Source: Turnera subulata
Taxonomy: Eukaryota; Streptophyta; Magnoliopsida; Malpighiales; Passifloraceae
Direction of reading: 5' to 3'
Length of the DNA stretch: 64,000 nt
NCBI GenBank assembly: GCA_028386065.3
Contig: JAKUCV010007249.1
Location: 1 to 64,000, forward strand
Shown here: one piece after another, positions 35,401 to 46,334 of the stretch
Layout: each line of letters starts with the position of its first letter
Position numbering within the stretch: position 1 is the stretch's first letter
Made by a program: the position numbers and the translations under genes
Notes under the pieces: model-generated
The model's input: the letters and a program-made list of their open reading frames with translations, nothing else
Database searches by the model: none
What the model was told of the DNA's origin: nothing

Positions 35401-36744
35401 TGATCATGTTCAGCTCTTACGCCACATTTGTGGTCTGGAGATAGTAATTGTTTGAAGAACATAGATTTTGATAGATGAGTAAGTTATATGCTGAAAATAG
35501 ACAAATTTGTTTTCAATTTTTTTGTGGACAAACATATGCTAAGTAAAATGATGCTTGCTATTTATAAAAATGTCTTTACACCAAGAATGGAAAGCTCCAA
35601 ACTATGCACTATGTTCCCTGAAAAATCTACAGCTTACTTTCCCAGGTAAAGCACATCAATTGCTTAGACACTAATGCTTTTAAAGTGCCTGAGTGCCTGT
35701 TCACAGGGTAGATGAATAAGTTGTATATGCACTCTAATTTACCGGCAGCGAGTCCAGGTAGGATCAGAAAAAAGTCACCTAATTGTTGAGCTATTGATTT
35801 ATATTATGTGATTTCAATGTGTTAAAGTTTCTTGAGACCACAGAAATTAGCATTTGGAAATTCTATATGCATACCTTCAACCGAGCTCCTTATCTTCCTT
35901 GCTTCTTGCTTCTGCTTGTCATTTGCAATAGAAGTTCCTGCTTCACCAACATGACTTGAACCCACACCAAATGAGGTAATGAAACTCTCTTTTCTACCAT
36001 TATCACATTCATTCACAGTTCCTTCTCCATTTTCTACTGCATCAGTCTTAAACTGCTCAAAAACCAATGTATCAAGACCGAAATTACGCTCTTCCTCTCC
36101 CCTTTTATCCCTAATTTGATACTCATTACGCCCACCACCATCATTTCTATGATCCAACGGAGACGAGAAGGGGTTTGACTTCCCCTGTCCAACAATCATA
36201 GAGCCTTTTTCATCAAAATCCCCAAAGCAATTCCAGTTCCATGAAATCATGTACCATTATTTACAACATTAAAAAAAAAAAAAATACAGGTTGTAATAAT
36301 CAATAGTTCCAGCAAAGTTTAAAACTTTCTGGGAAAATTCAAAGCAACTAAAACACAAAGACCCGAGTAATCTAATTTTCTTTTCATACTTTTTCTCGCA
36401 AACCAAGAATAGCAATAAGTACCTTCACCGTCTTCTGAGGATTGTTGTGCAACTTGCGGTCAAGGAAATCAGAGAGGGATATAGCGGAGCCTTTGTTGGA
36501 ATCTTTGTTTTGGGTATCTTCTTTTAAACTTTTAGCCCTAATCAGAATATTTAATCACACAAAGAAAGAAAACAATCAAGTGACAAAGGAAACTTAAGCC
36601 AGGAAATGAATAAAAACCCAACTTCGAAGGGGCGTTTTGACTTTTGATAGAATTGAAAGCTTACGGATTTGAAGACCCAGAGAAGAAAGAGGAGGCAATC
36701 GAGCGCTGGCCCAAAACCCTGATCGGATTATGCTTTGAATGCAT
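32473..36744 (-). CDS. Multi-exon host gene, product not recognised
   Basis: Exons read by eye on the minus strand. E1 36744-36665 (ATG; ends CC|GTAAG). E2 36537-36423 (ends AAG|GTACTT; words ISLSDFLDRKLHNNPQKTVK). E3 about 36250-35875 (donor GAAG|GTATGC). E4 35384-35255 (words IPAEHASAWIVNLNERALG). E5 33130-32974. E6 32855-32742. E7 32594-32473, ending VIDWH and TAG. Phases agree for E1-E2, E3-E4 and E5-E6-E7. E3 has no in-frame AG acceptor and the E4-E5 phase does not fit, so the middle is either misread or damaged. E5-E7 encode a glycine-rich then strongly basic stretch (GVNKNAKRKGRRGWFTKNKK) and an acidic tail (WWDDEMEGVDTEE), suggesting a nuclear protein. I do not recognise the family. 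Confidence 0.6.
33148..35074. mobile_element. MULE in an intron of the host gene
   Basis: TIRs begin GGGTTCAATACATTTTACC (33148) and end ATTGAACCC (35074), over 80 bp alike, with a perfect 10-bp TSD CAAATACAAA (33138-33147 and 35075-35084). The interior has an AT-rich part (33350-33960), a GC-rich part (34290-34550) that may be captured DNA, and a 270-bp purine-rich GAAGAA/AAAAAG tract (34590-34865). No transposase. Confidence 0.9.
34590..34865 (+). repeat. Purine-rich low-complexity tract
   Basis: Imperfect (GAA)n with poly(A) runs. The long minus-strand ORFs here (for example 34404-34823, rich in F, S and L) are composition artefacts. Confidence 0.9.
35085..35874 (-). other. Intron/exon region of the host gene
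   Basis: Holds E4. Beyond its proposed donor the same frame reads on with one stop (35246-35244) into about 30 more codons (words LSFNRILEQDTCPFGADELL) before a second stop near 35147. This may be an alternative 3' exon or coding sequence damaged by a stop. Confidence 0.35.
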
Positions 36745-36808
36745 TGTTTTTCTACCTCTCACTTTCTTCTTTGAAAGATAGATTATTTGGGTGTATCAAG
36801 TTTGAAAG

Positions 36809-36998
36809 TGTTATAAATTTTGTGTTTAAAGATGTGAAATGCTTAGTGATTATGGCCTGTGAAGAGGAAGAGAAGGAGTAGAATGCAGGGAAGAGTAGCA
36901 GAGCTTCGTCTCAACCTATTCATTTCTTTCTATCGTATATATATATAACATGATGTTGGGTACAACAGTTTCACACACTACACACATATTTTATAACA
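36809..36998 (-). repeat. 3' LTR of Copia D (genomic left)
   Basis: 190 bp, ends TGTTATAAATTTTGTG and TTATAACA. Contains a TATATATATA run (about 36937). On the minus strand this LTR points toward the host gene and could supply a substitute promoter. Confidence 0.9.
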
Positions 36999-36999
36999 C

Positions 37000-39387
37000 T
37001 TTCCCTTGAATATTATTGTATTTTGGGTAGAATACGGTTTTTGGGACAACTGCCTAATTAAAAACTTTACTAAGAAAAATCCACTGGGATAAAAACTTGG
37101 TGAAGGAAAAAAGAGTGCATTGCGTATTTTAGTCCCCCTCATTTAGGCCTCCCTTGATATCATGATGTCGTTGCATGTCAATCATCTTTGTCAACTTCTG
37201 GTGACGTTTGGTGACGTATGCCTTGCCTAATCACTTTTGATACATCACTGCTTTAATGAGACAATAGAGGCAGCATTATCTTCATAATTCGTTGTCGGAG
37301 TATCTTCCTCGCCATCTTGCTTTTGTGGTCCTGATGATATAGCAATTTCATGTGTAAAATTGTAGCAGATGTCCGTCTGTGCTTTATGTGGATCAAATAA
37401 AGGACCTGCATCTGCAAAGACCAGCTATATTCTCTTCGGGTTTACAGGGTTAACATAATACCACATCTATTATACCCCGAAGATAATAGCAAAGTTATGT
37501 CTTGCCAGTAGGCTCAAGTCAAAAGCTTCAGGCTTTATGTTACTAGTAATATAGATTTTCACTTAGATAGGGTACTTCAGGACCAATCTAATAGCATGGC
37601 ATCTGGAAGCTGCTTCAAGAGTTCCAATAATATTTAAATCATAAAAATAATAGAAATTCACATATAGATATGAACAAACAACATAAGCAATAATAAATTC
37701 ATGCGAATACTCATTTATACAATACATATCCAAATTGGTTCGAACCATGTAAAGATCAAATTATCTTAATTTTATATATTCCCGGGAATTAGTTGCTTCA
37801 AGCAACTTGAATCCTTCAGGGATTCTCATGCACATGTCATGACTTATGGATCAGTAAAAATAGGCTGTAACCGCATCCATTAGATGCATTTCTAACTCTT
37901 TTTCAATATAATACCAGACTTATAAAAAATAATTACATCCACCACAGGAGAGTATATCTCCTCACAATTAATACCAAGTCGTTTGGGTAAAATCTTGTGC
38001 TAAAAACCGTGCTTTGTATCTCACTATTTATTTCCTTTTCAGCACAAATACCCATTTTATGACCGATCAATTTTACACCATCTGGTGTATGTACAGGTCC
38101 AAAAATTTCTTGCTTTACAAGCGAGTCTAACACAGCCTTAATTATATTTCTCTATTTTGGCCAATCAATCTGCGCCTACATTCATCAACAGGTGTAGGTC
38201 CATGATCCTCATTTTTTTTCATATTATTTAGCGCTATATAATATAAATATTCCGTCGACGGTTATTTTACGTCGGTTCCATCGTATTCCTGACACTGAAT
38301 AATTAATCGAGATCTCGTCATTTTCATTTGTATCGGTGTTTCTTCTGGAACCTTATCAATTGTGTCAGAAAACCTCTTCTGGAGGACCTTTAATTTGAAT
38401 ATCTACTGGAGGTCTTATTTTCTCACTAGGGCCATCTTATCACTTTGCTCCTTTTTCTCTATCGAGAATTTCTTTTCTTTTGGAACCGAGTATATTCTAT
38501 GCTTCTTGCGTACTTTAGATTCATTTGTATATTTTAGTTGTTCTCCAGGAACATTTTTTCGAGCAGTAGCATTCGCAGCTGGTATGGTCACATTTTTCAA
38601 ATAAATATGTCTGGCAATTGACTTATCAAATTTTGCAAATGAATCATCTTTTGAACTTCAGGTTCACACTAATTCGTTTGAGGATCAAAACTAAGCATTG
38701 AATAATATTTCAATAATATCTTGATCCAGCTGCTTATTTTCTCCCCTTAATGTTTGGTAAACTCTTTTAACAAGTCTCCAATCACTAGTCAATGATTTAT
38801 GGAGATTCATACCCAACATACACAACATATATTCCCAGTCTTCTTTAAGGACCAAATTTTACTATGCTGCGGTGGAGCATTATATGCTGTACAACCAACG
38901 GTCTGAAGATGGGAGTTACTAGGTTCATGATCATGAACCAATTAAATGAGGAGACCTTATGATAACTTGTTGGCTTGATGCACACTAGTATTGCTGCATG
39001 TAAAATACTATTTTCTCATACAGTAATATTTCATTAACAATGGTCCTACAATCAATTGGAAATGTTCGCCCAGGTCTTTCTGGGTTTATTGCCAATGATA
39101 TACATTTTCCATTGAAGAAATATACCAGCATTATCTAGACATATAGTCTAATAACATAAGTAGGGATATGTACCCGCAAGTGGCTTAATCATTAAAATAA
39201 GTGCGCACAATGCCAACTTGCATCACACAATAGACCATCTAGTCGATGCATCGTAAAAATTACCTAGATGGTCAACTCGGCGGAGTTATTAGTCCGCGTA
39301 CATGTCCCTGAATTATTTCCAAACTTGCTGGTGATTCCAGGCCAATCTCATCTTAGAAAAGGCCGTATAATTAATTTCGCAGTACAC
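37000..39387 (-). pseudogene. Copia D pol remnant
   Basis: Minus-strand RNase H, reverse transcriptase (about 37800-38330) and integrase (about 38780-38960) fragments, collinear with C, with many stops. The integrase-side end is interrupted by Copia E at 39393; the sequence resumes at 48779. Confidence 0.75.
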
Positions 39388-39392
39388 AAACA

Positions 39393-41095
39393 TGTTAGAA
39401 CAATAGACCTACGCTAGAGGGGGGGTGAATAGCGTTTATCGGATTAAAACGAAATAAGCAGGAAATAAATGCGGAATTAAAGATTGAAGGACACAAGCAA
39501 TTTATCCTGGTTCACACACACACTACTTGTGTGGCTAATCCAGTCCTTCAAGAGACTCTCTTGAAGATTCCACTATCTACGTTAAGCTTACGGGTGCTTA
39601 ACAAACCGTTTACAACCTAGAGTTCTAGTCACAAGAAACTCTAATCTCCTGCTTGAAGATACCTCACTTCAAGACTTCTCACACAAGAAGATATACCCTC
39701 TTCCTATGAATCTTAACAAGGGAACTAACCTCCCTTAAGGTGTATAGCAATACAATCACTCAAACAAAGAACTCTCACAAGAGTAGATATGAGTTACAGA
39801 ATTTAAGCTCTAAAAGGCAACTCTCAAATCCTCAATAGGATATTAGCTCAATTAAAATTTGGATGAATGTATCAAATGAATGCTTGAATGTAGAGAGTTG
39901 ATTAGTTAGTAATCAGACCTGAAAATGCTCAATTTGTAGCTCTGAAAAGTTATGGAGCCGTTTGAAATGCACTCAAGAAAACAGCTTTAAACAAGACATA
40001 GTGGGTGCTGAAAAGTTGTCAGAATAACGGTCATAACATCGATGTTTAAAGTCTTAACATCGATGTTTTGTCCAGTAAATTTGAATTATTGGACTAACGG
40101 TAACTAAAACATCGATGTTATCAAACCCAACATCGATGTTATTTTGATTCTGTGTAAAATCCTTTAAAGCTTCGTATGAAGAACATCGATGTTTGAAAAC
40201 CAACATCGATGTTATTTTGCTTCTGTGAAAAAGAGATGAAAACTGATCATTAAAGAACATCGATGTTTTAATTCACAACATCGATGTTATTTTGCTTCTG
40301 TGAACAAGAGTTAAAAGACTCAATTTGAAGAACATCGATGTTCTAAATCCAACATCGATGTTGTGCTCATGTAAGAAATATTTTCAAATGCAACGGTCAC
40401 AAGAACATCGATGTTTAGGAAGCCAACATCGATGTTCTGAGCCTTCTGCCAATTTTGGAAAATTCTTTGAAGGCAGGAACATCGATGTTTAGATGTAAAC
40501 ATCGATGTTTTGGAGCTACTGCCAACTTTTGGAAAAATGGTTGAAACCAAGAACATCGATATTTGGGATGCCAACATCGATGTTATTTTGGCTTGGCAAA
40601 AACGATTTTAAAGTCGACTTGAAAGAACATCGATGTTACAAATGGGAACATCGATGTTATGACTAATTTTAAAAGCAACGGTCATTATAACATCGATGTT
40701 ATGGATTAAACTTCGATGTTATTTGCCTACTGCCAATTTTTGAAGAATTGTGCAAAGGCAGGAACAACGATGTTTAAATCCACAACATCGATGTTCATTG
40801 CTCGAAAAACATTTTCATGCTTGGAAATATGTTATGTGATGCATGAGCAAAATTCATCTTATTTTAAGCCAATGTCCTAGAAGAGTTGAGTGTTATACCT
40901 TGTACAATTTATGAATCTAACTCTTCTTTCTTGGCTCTTCAATTCTTGTACTCATTCACTTTGATCCTTTGCTCTTGATTTGGTTTCTTTGACTTGAGGA
41001 TTGATTTGCCTTCATTTCAATTCATTTCTTTTTGCTTCCTGAATAGTTTGTCAATATCAAAACCTGTAAGAAGCAAGGAGGCATTAGTTCCAACA
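39393..41095 (-). repeat. 3' LTR of Copia E (genomic left)
   Basis: 1703 bp, ends TGTTAGAACAATAG and TAGTTCCAACA. About 760 bp of it is the AACATCGATGTT array. The adjoining minus-strand AAAAAGGGGGAAAT (41096-41109) is the polypurine tract. Confidence 0.92.
40034..40795. repeat. Paired AACATCGATGTT array, left LTR
   Basis: About 24 copies (a few with one substitution) of the perfect 12-bp palindrome AACATCGATGTT, arranged as about 12 pairs. Spacing within a pair is roughly 20-25 bp and pairs repeat about every 60-70 bp. Intervening sequence varies more than the palindromes. Confidence 0.92.
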
Positions 41096-41382
41096 ATTTC
41101 CCCCTTTTTGATAATGACAAACAATGAAAGTATATGCCAAGAGTTAGTATATTCCAAGTTGTATAGATTTCAAAGTGGGATGAATTCCCCCTAACTTGAT
41201 GATGCATATATTTATTCTTCCTCCTTAAGGTATGACTTATGATTCCCCCTGAGTTCATGCATATACTTTTCTGTGATTGCTTCCCCCTTTTTTCATTAGC
41301 AAAAAGAAATGGTGAAGGCAAGGCATTTAATTAAATTGAAAAACAACACATAAGCATAAGTTAAAAATTAAGAACAATGGTC

Positions 41383-42594
41383 CTAGTTCCCATCATCATC
41401 CTCATCCTCATCATCGGCAGCCTCTTCCTCATCATCTTCCTCCTCTACTTCCATTGGGTCAAAATCTTCATCATCATCATCATCATCACCTTCAAAGTTG
41501 AAACCTTGAAAGGTTGTGTGATATGGTAGAGGATCATAGTTGACATGAGCAAAATAGGCACGCAGGTCATGTCCTTGCCTTTGTACCTCCAAGTCGATTC
41601 TGTCAATGGAGCGTCCCAAGCTACGGAGAGTGGCGGCAATCGAGTCAAGTGTAGCGGCAGGAGCTGGAGGAGCGGGTGCTGGAAGAGCTAGTAGTTGAGG
41701 AACTGCTTCTCGTGCAGGCCTCGGGACTTCCTCGGATGGGCTCTTGTGAAAAGTGGCATCGTTAATTGCCCAAAGTTTAGAGTGAGGAGTTTGAGGTCCT
41801 TCAAAGGGAGTCAGTCCTGCACTCAAACAAATATCCACAACCAAAAAAGCATATGGAAGGGGATGGTCGTTGGAAGTGTGCTCGGCCATGTGCATGAGCA
41901 CAAACCGTGCCCAATTGACCGGAGCTTGGTGAATAATGGCGTGCAGGACTTTTTCGTCCTCAATCGTGAAGTTGGTGTGATTACTGGCCCTGGGTTTGAT
42001 CACCCGAGTAAGAAAATAGAAAAGCACTCTGTACTCCGGGTTGATTGAGTGAATGGTTGGCCGATTGGAGTGATTACGGCGCACTTCAGTGAAACCAAGA
42101 TCAGACAGCAGTTGGGTTTCATGGAGAGTGAGGAAATGATCGCCTCCATATGTCACGATGTCATGGCCTTGGTCAGGTAGGCCTACAATTTGTCCGAACT
42201 GCTCCAGTGTCACCTGAAAACGTCTCCCATTAACACTGGCAGAGAGGACATCACCATCACGGTGAAGGGTAGTGTAGAAAGCGCGGATGTAGTACGGATT
42301 GAAGTGATAGTGCTTCCGCGTCACAAAATCCCAGAGACGGGATTCCCGTAAGTGGCGTTCAAGATTGGCAAATTGCTTCTTCTGTGGGTAATCTTCTGGA
42401 AGATCCCGAGGAGAAGCGATGGCTCGGTTTGCGTAGAAGGATTTGTAGTGTGTGAGCTCATCTTTGGAACTAAACCAAATATCTGAATTTGGCACAGAGA
42501 ATTTGTGAGGAGCACTTGAGGATCCACCTTTTTTCTTGGATTGATATTCATGAGCAACTTGCTTGCCCTTGGAACTACGTTTGTCACCAGCCAT
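41383..42594 (-). CDS. 403-aa ORF of Copia E, plant-transposon-protein type
   Basis: Intact ORF in the sense of the element, between the antisense ORF and the 3' LTR, where SIRE-type Copia elements carry an extra gene. It has a basic start (residues 1-30), a globular part with ESRLWDFVTRKHYHF, FYTTLHRDGDV, VTLEQFGQIVGLPDQG and INPEYRVLFYFLTRVI, a proline/alanine linker and a long acidic tail of D and E. The globular part resembles the 'putative plant transposon protein' domain found in many plant retroelement ORFs; that link is from memory. No transmembrane segments are evident, so an envelope role is not supported. Function unknown. Confidence 0.75.
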   Translation of the reverse strand: MAGDKRSSKGKQVAHEYQSKKKGGSSSAPHKFSVPNSDIWFSSKDELTHYKSFYANRAIASPRDLPEDYPQKKQFANLERHLRESRLWDFVTRKHYHFNPYYIRAFYTTLHRDGDVLSASVNGRRFQVTLEQFGQIVGLPDQGHDIVTYGGDHFLTLHETQLLSDLGFTEVRRNHSNRPTIHSINPEYRVLFYFLTRVIKPRASNHTNFTIEDEKVLHAIIHQAPVNWARFVLMHMAEHTSNDHPLPYAFLVVDICLSAGLTPFEGPQTPHSKLWAINDATFHKSPSEEVPRPAREAVPQLLALPAPAPPAPAATLDSIAATLRSLGRSIDRIDLEVQRQGHDLRAYFAHVNYDPLPYHTTFQGFNFEGDDDDDDEDFDPMEVEEEDDEEEAADDEDEDDDGN

Positions 42595-42752
42595 TATGGG
42601 AGGAAGAATTGAAGGGAGATTTGTTGTTTGAGTGTGGAAAGGGTTGAATGTAATAGAGTGAGGACACTGTGTTAAAAAAAATTTATATAGTGGTGGCAGG
42701 AAAGTAGCCGTTAGAGCTCCAACGGCTCTTTTTTTTTGAATTTTGTCGTTTT

Positions 42753-43162
42753 AACATCGATGTTGGGGAAGGGACATCGATGTTTTCTGAAAAGCCACAT
42801 CGATGTTCCAATGTTCGGCCGAAAAACTCGCATAGCTCAACGGCTATATTTTTGAAACAACAACGGTCCAACATCGATGTTTTTGTAGAGAACATCGATG
42901 TTTTATGCACTCGGCCGAATTTGATGTTTAATAAAAAATGGTTAAACATCAATGTTGTTTCCCAAAACATCGATGTTTTGGACCTTCGGAAATTTAAAGA
43001 TATTAAGTGAAATAGTGTGAGTTTTTTTGAAGACTTACCTGCACATCGATGTTGTGATACTCAACATCGATGTTTTTAACATTCTGCCAGTTGTGAATTG
43101 CATCCAACATCGATGTTGGGAAGCACAACATCGATGTTGGGAAGCACAACATCGATGTTGCT
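42753..43162. repeat. Internal AACATCGATGTT array 1 (E)
   Basis: About ten copies of the LTR palindrome, some with one change, again in pairs. It lies upstream of the antisense ORF promoter and just beyond the start of the 403-aa ORF. Confidence 0.9.
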
Positions 43163-43843
43163 CTGTTTGCTTAGAAAAGTCCTTTTTGTTCAACCTCGTT
43201 TGTGATCCGAAATGAGGTGTTCCTGTAAAACAGAGTTAGTAGGACCTCGGGTGCCCGAGTTAGCAAAGAAAGATACAAGCTTTATTGAGATAGAAACATA
43301 TGCAACAAATTTAAGAGATAGTAAGGAAGCCTCTCTGCCACCAAGAAACAATTTCTCCTTGTCGTAAATGCACCGGACTCGAGAAAATGTCTTGTCAGTT
43401 GGACTTTGGTTGCCTCTAATGCCCAACTAATCAGACAGTAAATCCCCGTGATGAATCAATAATTAATTCGATGCCAAGATTTTCAAAAAGCAGATGCTTG
43501 ATTATCTGAAAAATTGGAGGTTAGTAATAAATGAATTGGCAAAGTTAGCCTGTAATAAATGCATGAATAGAGGCATCAAAGGAAGGAGCCAGAGTTCACA
43601 AATAATGCATGATCGACATGACTCAGAAACGTATAAACAATTGCATCCGAATTTAATTAAAGGTAAGACAGGTATTGGTGTGTGCTGTGGCAATAATTTC
43701 AAAGGAAGTAATCTTTGGAAGGGACACAACCAGTTTGCACCTAAGTGTAGAGTAGTCAGCCTTTTCCATTTACCGAACACCCTTTTGTAGTTTTCCGGCA
43801 ATAGATGCGGTTCAGGCTATGAAACAGTGATAAACAAATTTGC

Positions 43844-43850
43844 TATAAAA
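43844..43850 (+). promoter_or_regulatory. TATA box of the antisense ORF in E
   Basis: TATAAAA within GCTATAAAAGGC, 97-103 bp upstream of the ATG at 43947. Confidence 0.65.
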
Positions 43851-43946
43851 GGCAAGGCATTGATTAGTCAATAATTAGAAGAGTAGAGATAAAGAAAGAA
43901 AACATTTCTGACTAAAGAGAGAAAATACAAAACTTCAATAACAAGA

Positions 43947-44630
43947 ATGCCTGCCCCATCCTCCGTTTTCTTTGTAGAGGGGGCCTCCTTAGGTAGGAGA
44001 AATCGGTTGGCCTACAGCATCATAAATGAGCACCAAGGGCCATTGCCAGAGGAACTAGCAAGGATTCCTCGTCTTGTCTTTGTAGACGAGATTTATTCGT
44101 CCCGATTCTTCGTCACCCCTATGGAAGAGATAATCTTCCTGGAACATCAACATTCCCTGCGAACTTCTTACTATGGTACGGCTAATTCCACAATGATCTT
44201 CATCTCTGACAGGTTTCAGGAGTTTCAGTTGCAACCAACCTACCAGACTTTGAACGAGAGCAGTCATTACCAGATTACAATGACAGCTCAGAGCGTTCCT
44301 CGAGTAGCTGGAGTAGCGCCCACTTGGCCAAAGGTTCGTCTTTTGGTATGGAACTGTAGGGGTATCACAGCACGTTCCCAAGATTTTGTTCGAACCCTAC
44401 GAGACCTGAAGAACCAATACAAACCAAATATGGTTCTGCTTACCGAGACTCAATGGCAGAAAGCCGGAGATCACGGAGTTATCCCACTTTGCTTTCCACC
44501 AACAAATCGGTTCGAGCTTCCTGGTCAGAACAACTCGGGTGGAATGTGGTTTGCTTGGAGTCATAGCATTGGTGTTAACATAGTTAATACTCCTACTAGC
44601 TTTACTGTCACAGCTGTTCCAAATCGTTAG
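43947..44630 (+). CDS. Antisense ORF of Copia E (227 aa)
   Basis: Same length and gap-free alignment with the copy in Copia B: I count about 65 differences in 227 residues (about 71% identity) by eye. Conserved words are FFVEGASLGRRNRLAYS, RIPRLVFVDE, YSSRFFVTPMEE, TWPKVRLL and WNCRG; the conserved block then runs through RSQDFVRTLRD and NQYKPNMVL to TET, and GGMWF and VPNR follow. It lies antisense in an element whose LTRs, gag and 403-aa ORF are unrelated to Copia B-D. It has its own TATA box and, downstream, TGTAA-rich sequence with AATAAA at 44799, so it looks like a complete Pol II unit of about 950 bp. The endonuclease-like half lacks the late catalytic D and H. Confidence 0.9.
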   Translation: MPAPSSVFFVEGASLGRRNRLAYSIINEHQGPLPEELARIPRLVFVDEIYSSRFFVTPMEEIIFLEHQHSLRTSYYGTANSTMIFISDRFQEFQLQPTYQTLNESSHYQITMTAQSVPRVAGVAPTWPKVRLLVWNCRGITARSQDFVRTLRDLKNQYKPNMVLLTETQWQKAGDHGVIPLCFPPTNRFELPGQNNSGGMWFAWSHSIGVNIVNTPTSFTVTAVPNR

Positions 44631-44798
44631 GAGCACATTGTAATAAGCCTGTTTACTTTTTAGCATATGAAATGTTATGAGATAGTGTGAGCGTGTAATA
44701 TGTTTTATGCAAGTGTGTCTTTGTAAAATATGTAATCAAGTGTGATTGTAACATAGAGTGTATGTAAGAGTCATTGTATCGTGTGATTGTAAGATATC

Positions 44799-44804
44799 AA
44801 TAAA
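44799..44804 (+). terminator. Poly(A) signal after the antisense ORF in E
   Basis: AATAAA, about 170 bp after the stop, in a region rich in TGTAA and TGTGTTT far-upstream-like elements. Confidence 0.55.
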
Positions 44805-45041
44805 AGTGTTTATGTTTTCAGCATGTGTATGACATAAAATTCTTCCATGTGAATGTTCATCAAACAAGCTAGTGTTTCTCAATTTGATCAATTGTGCACT
44901 AACTACTAGCTTAGCTTAAATTGAAAGAAATCTGAATATTCTTCCTGAAACACTTAGTCATGAACATGCTACCTAAATTTCTTAACTTAAATGAGAAAGT
45001 TAACTTATTTCTAAGCTGTGTAAATGCAACAAGGGCAGAAC

Positions 45042-45352
45042 ATCGATGTTCAAGAATGCAACATCGATGTTGTTGACTACTGGATAGAAATTTTGAACAG
45101 CTTGGAATGAATAACATCGATGTGTAGAAAACTAACATCGATGTTTAAAGACTACTGGAAAAATAAAGTTCTTACCGAACATCGATGTTTGATACAAAAC
45201 ATCGATGTGCATGCTCGATTTGTGGCTTGGCAGCTCTCATGGGAACATCGATGTTGATCACAAAACATCGATGTTGTCCAGCTACTGGTTGGAAAATCAG
45301 GTGAGCTGAAAATCACAGAACATCGATGTTGCTTGTTAAACATCGATGTTGT
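45042..45352. repeat. Internal AACATCGATGTT array 2 (E)
   Basis: About ten copies in pairs on the other side of the antisense ORF, about 240 bp beyond its poly(A) signal. Confidence 0.9.
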
Positions 45353-45539
45353 CACCTCTTGGTTCGGTTTTGCACTATCACTCAGTCTTGCACTTCTATC
45401 GAAATCGAACAAGTGTTTCCTCATTCAAGAATTTGGATGCTTCTTTGGTCATTTGCTTGGAGCATCCGCAATCAAGGTGCCAAAGTACACTTGATATCTT
45501 CAAGCATACCTGCAAAACAAATCAAAGGGATTTTGGTAC

Positions 45540-46271
45540 CTAAATCTTTTTGGGTCCTTGATGGTTAGAATCATGCCGATTATAGACCTCATCTTGTGCC
45601 CAATGTCTATGCCTAGTAAAACATACCGGGGCAATGTGACCTATTCTGTTACAATAGTGGCAAATGACATTTGGATTATGCATCCTTCTAGGTTGATAGT
45701 AGTCACTATATTTCCTATACTTATGCACATTACTCACTTTGTTTACCTTAGGTTGTACCTTAGGTTTCCTTGATTCAACTTTATGTCATTTAGGTTCATT
45801 CCTAAAATCTATTCCATGCCTAGTAGATTGCAAATTACCTAGCATAGAATTTAGATTTTTATGAGGAGTATTAAACTTCTTCAAGGTTGTTTCAAGTTGT
45901 TCAACTTGTTTTCTTAAAGGTATACATGATGAGCATTCCTCTATACTCTTCTTTTCTAGCATCTTATTTTCATCCTTCAGCTTTCTATTTTCACATGCTA
46001 ATTTTTCATTTTTTTCTTTTAAGGAGCCACATGATACACATTCCTTGGGTGTGTCTAGAGTCGTATTTTCTTCCTTAAGATTCTTATTCTCATTAGACAC
46101 ATTTTTCATTTCATTTTCCAAAGTTATAACTTGTTTCTTTAAACTCTTATTAACTTTAGAAATAGAAATGAATTCACTATAAAGCTCATCGAATGCATTT
46201 TGTAATTCTTCATATGTAAAATTTTCATTTGGAGAAGTGGTACTTACCTCTTCCGGTTCTTCCCTTGCCAT
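45540..46271 (-). pseudogene. Copia E gag C-terminal part
   Basis: Two minus-strand blocks. 46271-45786 is a long coiled coil rich in K, E and N (LYSEFISISKVNKSLKKQ; ENKNLKEENTTL). 45737-45540 holds a zinc knuckle CHYCNRIGHIAPVC that fits CX2CX4HX4C. Stops or frame changes separate them from each other and from the N-terminal gag block. The order coiled coil then second knuckle, normally followed by protease, is typical of SIRE-like Copia gag. The protease motif is not found, so sequence is lost here. Confidence 0.75.
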
Positions 46272-46334
46272 GAGACATAGGTTAGCCGTTTCTTCTTCAT
46301 CACTATCGGATGATTCATCTCCGGAATCGTCTCC

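Noticed and set aside
40034..40795. CRISPR-like array of AACATCGATGTT with spacers
   Set aside because: Repeats are perfect 12-bp palindromes in pairs inside a plant LTR, the spacers are themselves similar, and no cas genes are present.
41383..42594. 403-aa ORF as a retroviral-type envelope
   Set aside because: No signal peptide or membrane segment is visible; only its position recalls env-like ORFs.
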